Both the position numbers and the translations under genes were made by a program. The notes under the pieces were generated by a model that searched no databases, was not told the origin of the DNA, and worked only from the letters and a program-made list of their open reading frames with translations. Shown here piece after piece: positions 54,420 to 64,000 of a stretch of 64,000 bases of DNA. Numbering within the stretch: position 1 is the first letter of the stretch; each line of letters begins with the position of its first letter. The stretch comes from Leuctra nigra (Eukaryota > Arthropoda > Insecta > Plecoptera > Leuctridae): assembly GCA_934045905.1 (NCBI GenBank), contig OW203771.1:19414069-19478068 (forward strand), read 5' to 3'.

Positions 54420-54526
54420 AGGTCAGCCAGTCCAGTCAGTTCAGTCAGTCGGTGGCTAGCAGCTTAGCGAGCGTAGTGCCGTGAACAGTGAGTGGCGCGC
54501 AGCTAATTGCGCCGGCAAGGATTACA
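54420..54526 (+). promoter_or_regulatory. Putative core promoter and 5' UTR of the serine protease
   Basis: Repeated TCAGT motifs (about 54438-54452), the arthropod initiator core, lie 75-90 bp upstream of the ATG. No TATA box was seen. Confidence 0.35.
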
Positions 54527-54535
54527 ATGTCAACA
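54527..54535 (+). CDS. Protease exon 1 (three codons)
   Basis: ATG plus two codons (MST), then the donor ACA/GTAAGT. The signal peptide continues in exon 2, which supports this very short coding part. Confidence 0.7.
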
Positions 54536-57500
54536 GTAAGTTTACACTCAATTCATTACTTTCTTCATTGTTAATTAGTATTCTCTTAAATGTAGGAGTC
54601 GATTTTGTGACTAAGTTAATAACTATATGATATTATAATGATATGAAGAATAGGTGGGAAGGAAGGTCGTTGGCCTATTATAAGCAGCGATGGACGAATG
54701 ATTTATGGTTTTTTAAGGTGATGATTATTAAGAACAGGTACAGATGGAAGGTGCTTATTTACTGGCCACCGACTCCCCTTACAATGTTTTCAACATTTCG
54801 GTTCGACTGAGGGAATTGCCACAAAAATACCTCAGTCAGTAATCAGGGCCACGGTAATCGAAGCCAAGACCTGCGCGGAGTAGATTTGATATTCACATTA
54901 CATCGAAAAGGGGCACAATAGTTATAGAATATGCACATTTAAACTATTTTTAAGGCCCGGTATAACCATTGGTATAACCAAAGTTAAATTGTGCCGGAAT
55001 AACTAACTTTTGGATTAAATTCAACTGTTTCAATCTTTTTGAGGTATCTGATTGGCTGTGCCGCCAATTTAGTCCAAAATTTAGTTAATCCGGCTCAGAT
55101 TAACTTTGGTTATTCCAGCCCTAAGTAATGTTTACTCATCACGTTAATTTGAGCGTGTTGAATCGTTTAGCGCTGTATCTTTCATTAATGACTGAGTTGA
55201 TGGTAAATGTAAATAAGTAAACATGTGCTTTTATAATGCTAATTCTTGCTCTGCACGCGTTGTTCTAACTGCTAGTGATGACGCGTGGGAAATACCGGTT
55301 CGTATGCGAATTGATTGACTGCAATGTACTTTTATCCGATAGAAGAATGTGAATGTTATGATTCCTTATAGTTCATTTAAGGTGACTATGACATTTACTA
55401 ATAATGTTTTAAATTTTAAATCACAACGCTGGGATAGTTACCAACATTTTGGAGAGGGAAATTTTATTATATTATCACATTTTTTAAAAATAAATCCCCC
55501 TAAATCTTTTAGAGTAATACATTTATTAGACAGACGGTTTAAAAGGAGACAAATGGAATCGGATGCTGACTTCATGAGTAGGTAATAACTAATAATATTA
55601 TCTGACCTTGGTTCAACCTTGGGAAAGCAACACCATGCAACAAACATAATAATTTCTCGCATAATGATCAGAGGTCATTGATTGATCTGTTGTCTTCTAT
55701 TGATATGGAAGATCTATGTAAAAATAATTCTTAACTTCTCTTTAGTTGTAATTAAATAGTATCTGCACAAATAGGTAGAGAGCAAGAGTGTTAACGTGGT
55801 CAGATAGTAGGTAAACTCAACAAAACATAAAACGATTGTGAAGTAATCTGAGAATGATTTGATCGCATCCAACATGCTAGCTCTGCATCTAGCTCTAGTA
55901 GGTGGATAACTGTATAAATCGAATGTCAAAGAACTGACTACCAGCAAAGATGGGAGAGTCTCATTCAAATTTATTTACTTCTTCCGTTTTATGTTTCGGC
56001 AAGTGTATTACAAATAGTTTTTTCATGCAAATTCTTCCGATTTGTTGAAAAGTAAAAATTGTTCGATCATAGAGCTGATGTGATGGATCTTTATGGTCCA
56101 ATCTTTTTGACATTTTTCATGGGCAATAACAACATAGGTCAAGAACTTGATAACAAGCAGAGATAATGACGTAAGAGTAGCAACGAACATCGAGATAATG
56201 TTTGATCCATTTACGAGCATATTGTACGGGACAAAACAGACAGTGGCAATATTTCGGTGACATTTATATGCCTCCATCTTCAAATAACTGGTCAAAATAT
56301 CAAGTTCACTAAATCTAACGTTGAAGTTCTTCTTTAGAATTAAAAGTGTGTTAAAAGAATGTATAATAATAGGTGATTTTTCGTATCTTTCCCCATAAAC
56401 GTTGATAGATTTGACACGACATGTCCGGGAATTATGAATATGAAATAAATATCTACTAATTGTTATTCTTTGTTTATGACAGACAATATAGACGCTTAGA
56501 AAATGTCACTGTTCAAACATTTATTGTCGTAATAAGGAACAAGTTACAACTTGATAAATTTCAAAAGTTCTCCAAAAATATGAACGATCCACCGAATAAA
56601 ATAGTGAACGAGTTCTTTAAAAGATCTCGAAAAAGGACCGTGTTACTAGGAACGTGAACATTTCAAATTTTCCTTCACAGCACAGCTTCAGGCGTTCCCA
56701 TTCTCAAACTGTATTTACTTATACATCGAATTTCACGTCGCCACTTTTTCACTGTCATAAAAGAATGAGATAAGGTAGCACAACTGTTAAGTCACATCTT
56801 CCAAATGAGCTTATTTTTGGCAGATGTATCAATAATCACTGTTTACACGATACTGTGAAACATTTACAACTTCTCGTGTCTAGATTTTGAGATATTGTAA
56901 TTTTAAATTCCTATTTTTAACTTGTAGTCATATGGGGGCCATTAAAATCATGACGATTTCCATGATATTTTTGAGTTTTGAATTTTACTGCTGTTTACCG
57001 GTAAAAAAAAAAAAAGATTTATAGATAGATAGTTGGACATTTTATTAGGAAAAAAATTGAAAACAATACCAACGTGTGCTATTTTAAAAGTTATCAACCA
57101 AAAACTAAATGATTTCCCTATATACCTACCTCCTGTGTTACAGTTTTGTTCATTCTCGGAAGGCAATAAATTGAAACCTTTCTATAAGACAGGAGTTGCA
57201 AGTGTAATGACATTATATGATTATTTTATATTTAAATATAGTTGAAATGTAGGAAAACGTTTTTTGAACTTGTAATTTCAAGAACAAATATTTTTGTATA
57301 TGTATCGATCGATGGTTCTACCAAGTAACTCGACAAATCTTCCAGACACATCTGTACCTTGCACTTGTTGCGCTCGCATGGACGCTATGCGACGCCCAGT
57401 ACATGACAGCACCGCGACGCCTGTACAGCAAGCCTGGTGGCGCCGTCACCATCCTCGGTAGACATCGTGACCCTCTGGCCAACTGCGAGTTCTACTTCTT

Positions 57501-60500
57501 CCCAGCCAACGCCAAGGTGAATACGTGGTAACAGCTCAATATTGTGCTAATGAAGCTGATCGTCTAAAGTACTTTTTTTTTAGACCCACGCAAGGGTCGC
57601 TAACAAACAGTGTTAGGGAGGAACTTGCTCCTTTTTGGGGAACCTTTAGAGTAACTTTTTCTTTATTTTTTAAACTTATTAACTAAAAAGTTCATTTGTA
57701 AGGAAATTTGGAACTTATTTTACGTTTTTTTAAAGTTCCGTTCGAATAGAAATATGGTATTTTAAGAAATGATTTGCACAGAATTTAAAACGAATAACGA
57801 CCCATTTTTCTGCCTATATTTAACCTTATTTCTGAATTTACTAGTATTTAATCGCTTTGCTCACTCAATTTAGGGACTCAGTAATCAAAAAAAAATAGCA
57901 TTTTAACTTTTAAACTTTCTAGTTCCTTTATTTGAAAGGAACTAGGACTGGAAGTAGTTCCATTTTGATCAAAGGAACTGGAACTGGAACTAGTTCCATT
58001 TTTTGAGGAACTTTCCCAACACTGCTCGTTTTTTTTTTTTTTTTTTTTTTTTAATTCTGCTAGTATACAGTCCAAATGAAAAACAAAAAGCTCTTTTTTA
58101 TATTAACCAATCACAAGTAAGCGGCGAGAGGATTTTGGACTCGTTATTAAAACGGCTGGGTAGTGAGTTTGACCTTGAAGATTTTTTTAATCGATTTTTA
58201 TCAATATCTTTTACCAATGTTATTGTTAACAAAATAAAGCTTTGTACGAGTATTCAGAACAGTTCAATGAAATTAATTCCACAGCTTGTAATGGTTTATT
58301 AGATTTACTTTGTCCTACAGACGTTTAGTGCCCGAAAGTTAGTAAAATTATGGCACTAATTCATCTGTTGGGCAAAATAATGATAACTTATTCCAAACTA
58401 TGAAATTATTTTCATTGAACTGTTCTGAATACGCGTACAAAGCCCTATTTTGTTAACAATTACATTGGTAAAAGATATTGATAAAAATCGATTAAAAAAC
58501 TCTTCAAGGCCACGCTCACTATTCAGCCCTCAAAGAACTCTTTCCACCCCCCACTCTGACCATAAGTCTGTTTCAGATTGATCTGAGCTACGGACCGGAC
58601 TCGCCCTCTAACGACGTCTACGAGTACTTCGGCGCCGGCCTGGAGCAGGGTGAATGTGGCATCAAGCTGAAGAACGTCCAGGAGGCGAACGACGGCATCG
58701 TCGAGAGCAAGGTCAAGAGCGTGAGCAGCGCCGAGTGGGAGAGATCGGCGACGACGCTCAGAGTCACAAGTAAGAATACGAATATGAGGGGTAAAAGGAA
58801 AGCATGTTGTCTTCTAAAGAAATATATTTGTTTTGATTTTATTTTTATATATCAAATGTATAACATATCATGCTAACAAAATCTTCCATTTCAAAACGTT
58901 AATTTAAAACGTCTTTCGGGATTACAGTTATTATTTTCAATTTCTTGGGATACATTTTCATCCTGATTTATGTTTAGTTTTATTGAAAATATCTATGGTT
59001 TGATAAATTTTGTGAGAATCTTTATCAGGACACAATTTCACAGAAAACTTCATTATATTTGAAGCGTCCTTATAAATTTTTTTTTAGTAAATTTTTTGTT
59101 GTGACGAAGATTCTGACATAAATCAATTGAAACTGTTGACATTAGCATTAAATGTTATAAAAATAAAACTGGATGAATTATGCCATAGAAAGTGAAAAAA
59201 GCTTTTCAGCGAAAATGTTGTGAAATTTGAAACAACCGTGGTACAACTCCTGTCTTTCTCTGAACTCTTCCAAGAAAAGAAACGATAGGGAAAAGTGAGT
59301 ATCGAACGCATTGGCATTTTACGGAACCAAGTACAAAATAAAACCGCGTGCAAAATCCAGTCACATCATACAGTTTCACGAGCTCGAAGCGTCCAGAACT
59401 TCAAACCATACTGAAAACTATATTATCCATAAAGTAGATATCACAACCGAAAGAGTGATGTTATTTTATTGTTTCACAGCCCTGGATCAGTCGCGCCTCC
59501 CAACCTTCTCTATCAATCCACAACGCGCCGCTCTCGCCGTGGGCGACAACCTAACAGTCACCTGCAACACCGACCGTCCCATCACCATGTGCCACATCTA
59601 CCTGCCTGGCGGGTTCTTCTTGAACTTCGACCAGGGCGCCGCGTCGGCGTCCTCCCCTCTGGCGCGCTACCACGGCACCGGACTCGCGCAGGGGCAGTGC
59701 GGCGTCCAACTGTCGCGGGCCCGGGACAAGCTGACTGGATACATCGTGTGCAAGGTCGGGGACTGGCCGGATGGGACGCCGGGACCGTGGGAGACGGAGG
59801 CACTGCATATCACGACCACGGGTCAGTGTTCAACGCGAAAAGCAGAGCACACTTTCCAATCATCTTATCACCCTACTGGGAATTTCCAAATTATTGAGTA
59901 GAGGAAACTAAAATATTTTCAGGTTGGAAGATTGTGTGTCCAAGGAATGGGTCGAAGAATCCTACACTTTATTGATTTTAGAGGAGACTTCTTACCTCTA
60001 TGCTCGTACAGCTTTGTGTAAAATATTATGAGTTCCTTTGATAAGAGTCTGTTCATTGTCATCGGAGTGAAGAGTATATATTGAGGGTATTGGGGGTTTA
60101 TTTTTCGATTCCAAATCTACCAGGCGCGTAGGAACTACTATCATCATATGAGGGGGGGGGGGACTGGGGTGTGAAGCCCTCACGGTTTGCCTCGCAGGGC
60201 GATTTTTTAGAATTTAACAATTTAAAAGTGATTCTGGGGCTCTAAAATCAACAAACTGCAGCAAAAAAATCTATTGTTGCCCCACAGGGCGGTTTTTCGA
60301 ATGCTAACACTTTATATAAGGAGATGATTCTGGGATGCTTTCTCAAATTATACAACAAGAACATTCTCCTATTTTTGCCCAGCAGCTTTTTTTTTTAGAA
60401 TTTATCAAATTATTAGTGATTCTGGGATGTCTTAATTGGTATGGGGCGGGGGATAATCCCCCATCCCCCCTTCCTATAACGTGTCTGAAATCAACTATCT

Positions 60501-63500
60501 TATTTAAGAAACTCGAGCGTCACTAATATTATTGTCTTACATGTAATCTGATATTCTGTCCGCATGCTTCCAGCAACTCGTCCGGCCCCGACAATCCCCT
60601 CGCCTCCCGGGGGTCCGGGTCCGGGCACACAGGTCACGGGCACCAAGTGTCCGCCCGTGATCGCCCCCAACTTGGCCCTTGAGTGTCGCCACGGCGGCAA
60701 GCTGGTGGCCTGCAACAAGCCCATGGACGTCGGCACAGAGGTGCACATGGAGTGCAGCAGCAACGTCAACCTGGCCAGCGAGTTCACGTCCTACACCAGT
60801 ATTCGCTGCACCAGCGCGCTGACGTGGGACAAGCCGGTTATCTCGTGCACTCCAGGTGTGTTCACTTCTCCTTTTCACACAAGAGTTCACGTCCTACACC
60901 AGTATTCGATGCACCAGCGCGCTGACGTGGGACAAGCCGGTCATCTCGTGCACTCCAGGTGTGTTCACTTCTCCTTTTCACACAAGAGTTCACGTCCTAC
61001 ACCAGTATTCGATGCACCAGCGCGCTGACGTGGGACAAGCCGGTCATCTCGTGCACTCCAGGTGTGTTCACTTCTCCTTTTCACACAAGAGTTCACGTCC
61101 TACACCAGTATTCGATGCACCAGCGCGCTGACGTGGGACAAGCCGGTCATCTCGTGCACTCCAGGTGTGTTCACTTCTCCTTTTCACACAAGAGTTCACG
61201 TCCTACACCAGTATTCGCTGCACCAGCGCGCTGACGTGGGACAAGCCGGTCATCTCGTGCACTCCAGGTGTGTTCACTTCTCCTTTTCACACAAGAGTTC
61301 ACGTCCTACACCAGTATTCGATGCACAAGCGCGCTGACGTGGGACAAGCCGGTCATCTCGTGCACTCCAGGTGTGTTCACTTCTCCTTTTCACAAAAGAG
61401 TTCACGTCCTACACCAGTATTCGATGCACCAGCGCGCTGACGTGGGACAAGCCGGTCATCTCGTGCACTCCAGGTGTGTTCACTTCTCCTTTTCACACAA
61501 GAGTTCACGTCCTACACCAGTATTCGATGCACCAGCGCGCTGACGTGGGACAAGCCGGTCATCTCGTGCACTCCAGGTGTGTTCACTTCTCCTTTTCACA
61601 CAAGAGTTCACGTCCTACACCAGTATTCGATGCACCAGCGCGCTGACGTGGGACAAGCCGGTCATCTCGTGCACTCCAGGTGTGTTCACTTCTCCTTTTC
61701 ACACAAGAGTTCACGTCCTACACCAGTATTCGATGCACCAGCGCGCTGACGTGGGACAAGCCGGTCATCTCGTGCACTCCAGACGTGTTCACTTCTCCTT
61801 TTCACACAAGAGTTCACGTCCTACACCAGTATTCGATGCACCAGCGCGCTGACGTGGGACAAGCCGGTCATCTCGTGCACTCCAGGTGTGTTCACTTCTC
61901 CTTTTCACACAAGAGTTCACGTCCTACACCAGTATTCGATGCACCAGCGCGCTGACGTGGGACAAGCCGGTCATCTCGTGCACTCCAGGTGTGTTCACTT
62001 CTCCTTTTCACACAAGAGTTCACGTCCTACACCAGTATTCGATGCACCAGCGCGCTGACGTGGGACAAGCCGGTCATCTCGTGCACTCCAGGTGTGTTCA
62101 CTTCTCCTTTTCACACAAGAGTTCACGTCCTACACCAGTATTCGATGCACCAGCGCGCTGACGTGGGACAAGCCGGTCATCTCGTGCACTCCAGGTGTGT
62201 TCACTTCTCCTTTTCACACAAGAGTTCACGTCCTACGCCAGTATTCGCTGCACCAGCGCGCTGACGTGGGACAAGCCGGTCATCTCGTGCACTCCAGGTG
62301 TGTTCACTTCTCCTTTTCACACAAGAGTTCACGTCCTACGCCAGTATTCGATGCACCAGCGCGCTGACATGGGACAAGCCGGTCATCTCGTGCACTCCAG
62401 GTGTGTTCACTTCTCCTTTTCACACAAGAGTTCATGTCCTACACCAGTATTCGATGCACCAGCGCGCTGACGTGGGACAAGCCGGTCATCTCGTGCACTC
62501 CAGGTGTGTTCACTTCTCCTTTTCACACAAGAGTTCACGTCCTACACCAGTATTCGATGCACCAGCGCGCTGACGTGGGACAAGCCGGTCATCTCGTGCA
62601 CTCCAGGCGTGTTCACTTCTCCTTTTCACACAAGAGTTCACGTCCTACACCAGTATTCGATGCACCAGCGCGCTGACGTGGGACAAGCCGGTCATCTCGT
62701 GCACTCCAGGTGTGTTCACTTCTCCTTTTCACACAAGAGTTCACGTCCTACGCCAGTATTCGATGCACCAGCGCGCTGACGTGGGACAAGCCGGTCATCT
62801 CGTGCACTCCAGGTGTGTTCACTTCTCCTTTTCACACAAGAGTTCACGTCCTACACCAGTATTCGATGCACCAGCGCGCTGACGTGGGACAAGCCGGTCA
62901 TCTCGTGCACTCCAGGTGTGTTTAGTTCTCCCCTACACAAGAGACTCCGTTTTGAAGAGCGTAGACGGAACAGGTTTGGCAATGAACTTGTATTCCGGAG
63001 ATTCCTGACTCGATTCCCGCGGCCGTCCTTCCTGACTGAGGTTTTTCATGGTATTCCCTCAGTTGACATGCAAATTATGGGAAGGTAGGTACCCTAATAA
63101 TAGGCATGCCCGCCTTCTCCCACCTCCCATAATAACCTACTCTTCACCACCATCGTAATCATTGTTAAGATATGACGAATTCAATGTGATGTTAACGAAC
63201 GATGTAAACGGAAAAAATTAAGAAAAATCCAGCTACTTGCGTCCGCATCTATCCATCCGCGTCAATCGTGTATGGGCCTTAATTCGAAAACTGTTAATAC
63301 TTTTTAACGCTTAGGTATGTCAAATCTGACTCTATTAATTTAGATTTTAGTCTGTAATGGTACTAAGAAGATCTTTTAATCCCGATTTTGTGTGAGAAGT
63401 CTTTATAACATCGGTTTAACGTTCTGGAAGTAGTCACTTGTGGTTGTGAGCACCACTAAACAACAAAGGATCAGGAGTAAAGCCAAACAACCGACATCAT

Positions 63501-63749
63501 TCTTCAGAAAAAAAGTTAAACGTCCTTACCACAATAGTTGACCACAATAGTGCAATTATTAATAACAAATGTGTGTTTGTTGTTCAGATTGTGGACGACG
63601 CAACAAGGGCGGCCGACCGTTCGCCTGGAACGGCGCGTTGTCTGGAGAAGGGGAGTTCCCGTGGCACATGGCCGTGTACCAGAAGAATGGCGGGAAATAC
63701 TTGCTGGAGTGCGGGGGCTCGCTGATCACACCGTCTCTAGTTGTATCCG
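54527..63749 (+). CDS. Secreted modular serine protease (2 Ig-like, CCP, trypsin), 3' end outside window
   Basis: Six exons join in phase: 54527-54535, 57346-57516, 58577-58769, 59480-59821, 60574-60855, 63588-63749. The product has a signal peptide (MSTTHLYLALVALAWTLCDA), two related Ig-like domains (about residues 25-125 and 126-240), a Pro/Gly linker, a CCP/sushi domain with four cysteines (TKCPP, LECRHGG, MECSS, IRC/ISC) and the start of an S1 protease domain. The protease part reads RPFAWNGALSGEGEFPWHMAVY and ECGGSL. It ends at a split codon just before the expected AAHC exon. The usual IVGG is replaced by AWNG after Phe, as in Limulus factor C (cleaved after Phe before IWNG). An upstream role in an immune or developmental protease cascade is likely by analogy. 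The catalytic triad lies outside the window. Confidence 0.82.
54954..55121. mobile_element. Harbinger-like MITE H1, copy 2
   Basis: The ends GGCCCGGTATAACC and AACTTTGGTTATTCCAGCC are flanked by TAA. The interior is the reverse complement of 42630-42785. Confidence 0.8.
55714..55968 (-). pseudogene. Hydrophobic minus-strand frame, possible receptor remnant
   Basis: An 84-codon frame has a membrane-like stretch FTIVLCFVEFTYYLTTLTLLL and lies 3' of the frame at 56023. Stops separate the two. An acceptor-like CTATTTGTGCAG lies inside it. It could be part of the same decayed membrane-protein gene. Its first codon is TTG, so no start is supported. Confidence 0.2.
56023..56485 (-). pseudogene. Possible chemoreceptor-like (gustatory receptor) exon or remnant
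   Basis: A minus-strand frame of about 150 codons, open without an ATG at its 5' end, lies in protease intron 1. Its middle (KCHRNIATVCFVPYN, then ISMFVATLTSLSLLVIKF) resembles the last transmembrane segment of insect gustatory receptors. There a His-Arg-Lys and Cys-x-Phe segment precedes a TYLVILIQF-type end. A hydrophobic tail and IKIHHISSMIEQFLL follow. No splice partners were identified. Confidence is low; AT-rich chance openness is possible. Confidence 0.25.
57346..57516 (+). CDS. Protease exon 2 (signal peptide, start of Ig-like 1)
   Basis: There are 57 codons, phase 0 at both ends, between TCTTCCAG and AAG/GTGAAT. It encodes THLYLALVALAWTLCDA, then PGGAVTILG and ANCEFYFFPANAK. Confidence 0.85.
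57517..58149. other. Protease intron 2, 5' part
   Basis: The sequence has no gene but several GGAACT/AGTTCC phrases near 57600-58020 in both orientations, and a T-tract of 22 at about 58029-58050. Confidence 0.4.
58150..58535. mobile_element. Fold-back palindromic element F1, copy 2
   Basis: It has the same arms and centre as 22808-23204 (GTTTAGTGCC centre, GATATTGATAAAAATCGATT in the right arm). It ends about 40 bp before protease exon 3. Confidence 0.8.
58577..58769 (+). CDS. Protease exon 3 (rest of Ig-like 1)
   Basis: The exon is entered in phase 0 after GTTTCAG and leaves in phase 1 at ACA/A plus GTAAGA context. It encodes IDLSYGPDSPSNDVYEYF, EQGECGIKL and the strand ending TTLRVT. Confidence 0.85.
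59480..59821 (+). CDS. Protease exon 4 (Ig-like 2)
   Basis: Entered and left in phase 1. NLTVTCNTDRPITMCHIYL, QGQCGVQL and GYIVCKVGDWPDG give four cysteines of an Ig-like fold. The donor is CGG/GTCAGT. Confidence 0.88.
60120..60490. repeat. G/C-run repeat family R2, copy 3
   Basis: CAGGCGCGTAGGAAC and a run of about 10 G are followed by three GCAGGGCG/CACAGGGCGG/CCCAGCAG phrases, each with TTTTTTAGAATTT. The end is TTCCTATAACGTGTCTG, roughly inverted to the start. Confidence 0.55.
60574..60855 (+). CDS. Protease exon 5 (Pro/Gly linker and CCP domain)
   Basis: Entered in phase 1 after TTCCAG. A linker APTIPSPPGGPGPG precedes a sushi domain ending TWDKPVISCTP. The donor CAG/GTGTGT is the first of 21 copies. 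Confidence 0.88.
60782..62938 (+). repeat. Exon-edge array D: 20 extra 103-bp units over a donor site
   Basis: The last 73 bp of exon 5 plus 30 bp of intron (GTGTGTTCACTTCTCC onward) repeat 20 times after the true donor. GT donors fall every 103 bp from 60856 to 62916. Copies are nearly identical. Variants include ATTCGCTGC/ATTCGATGC, TACACC/TACGCC and one GACGTG donor change at about 61783. 103 is not a multiple of 3, and read-through meets a stop in the second unit. Confidence 0.95.
62975..63170 (+). repeat. tRNA-derived SINE S1, copy 3
   Basis: GAACTTGTATTCCGGAG, CGATTCCCGCGGCCGTCC, TTCCTGACTGAGG and GGTATTCCCTCAGTTGAC match the S1 head and body. It begins about 40 bp after the end of array D. 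Confidence 0.75.
63588..63749 (+). CDS. Protease exon 6 (start of trypsin domain)
   Basis: The exon is entered in phase 1 after TTGTTCAG. DCGRRNKGGRPFAWNG, EFPWHMAVY and ECGGSLITPSLVVS follow. It leaves in phase 1 at CCG/GTAACT, so the next exon should supply the split Ala and the AAHC motif. Confidence 0.85.
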
Positions 63750-63947
63750 GTAACTATTACGTCACTTCCAAGCCATCTTCTCTGAGAGAGCACTGCTTGG
63801 TGTTTTATGGTTGATATGACAGGATCGCGACGGTGAGCTTTTGAGTGATCCATTTTATTTTATTTCAATATGCAGATCTTCTTTATTATTCATTTATCTT
63901 TTATCAATAATTTCGTTCAAATAGTCGATTTCAAACAACTTTTGTCA

Positions 63948-64000
63948 TAAAGGGCCAGTCTTTCAAATTCCTAGAATGACTGTGTTAGCTTAATTACTGG
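63948..64000. mobile_element. Start of a MITE cut by the window edge
   Basis: AGGGCCAGTCTTTCAAATTC resembles the left end at 34131. The following ATGACTGTGTTAGCTTAATTACTG (in parts) resembles 13111-13218. Confidence 0.4.

Noticed and set aside
60782..62938. CRISPR-like appearance of regularly spaced repeats
   Set aside because: Units are contiguous without unique spacers, derive from exon plus intron, and lie in an intron-bearing eukaryotic gene.
60564..63088. Serial 91-codon ORFs every 103 bp
   Set aside because: They are out-of-frame readings of array D. Only the first exon copy carries the sushi reading frame.

Overview
This is a gene-poor, repeat-rich animal genomic window, almost certainly from an arthropod. 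The genes are split into short GC-rich exons by long AT-rich introns, splice sites are GT/AG, and there is no bacterial operon or CRISPR organisation. Frequent AGGTAGGTACCTA-type runs and the modular serine protease suggest a hemipteran-like insect. The species is inference only and was not established.

Layout, left to right. 1-2.7 kb is decayed interspersed repeat. 2.7-4.4 kb is a 556-residue unrecognised plus-strand ORF (gene A) with an internal tandem duplication. 5.9-16.0 kb is a four-exon, 190-residue unrecognised protein (gene B) whose first intron holds a train of TA-flanked DNA elements. 19.4-20.2 kb on the minus strand is a single-exon Elongator subunit, ELP5. 22.5-49.5 kb is a complete nine-exon acid sphingomyelinase (621 residues: signal peptide, saposin B, metallophosphatase, C-terminal domain) with all expected metal ligands. 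54.5 kb to the right edge is the 5' part (six exons) of a secreted modular serine protease: signal peptide, two related Ig-like domains, a CCP/sushi domain and the start of a trypsin domain. Two or three weak minus-strand gene candidates lie inside introns.

The most striking structure is a recurrent pattern at exon edges. Four arrays of nearly identical tandem units each straddle a splice site and copy part of an exon plus adjacent intron: 7 x 155 bp at the acceptor of sphingomyelinase exon 3, 14 donors at 160 bp spacing after exon 5, 14 donors at about 47 bp spacing after exon 6, and 21 donors at 103 bp spacing after protease exon 5. No period is a multiple of 3. In each array only the copy nearest the unique part of the exon continues the protein, so the other copies should be intronic.

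Mobile DNA fills most of the rest. It includes a 3.18-kb FOLDBACK-like element with 300-bp subrepeats and a 9-bp target duplication, two hAT elements with 8-bp duplications, TAA-flanked Harbinger-like and TA-flanked Tc1/mariner-like MITEs, two copies of a 2.1-2.35 kb long-inverted-repeat element carrying repeated CRE/ETS-like motifs, 5S-rRNA-derived and tRNA-derived SINEs, and two palindromes that contain hammerhead-like motifs.
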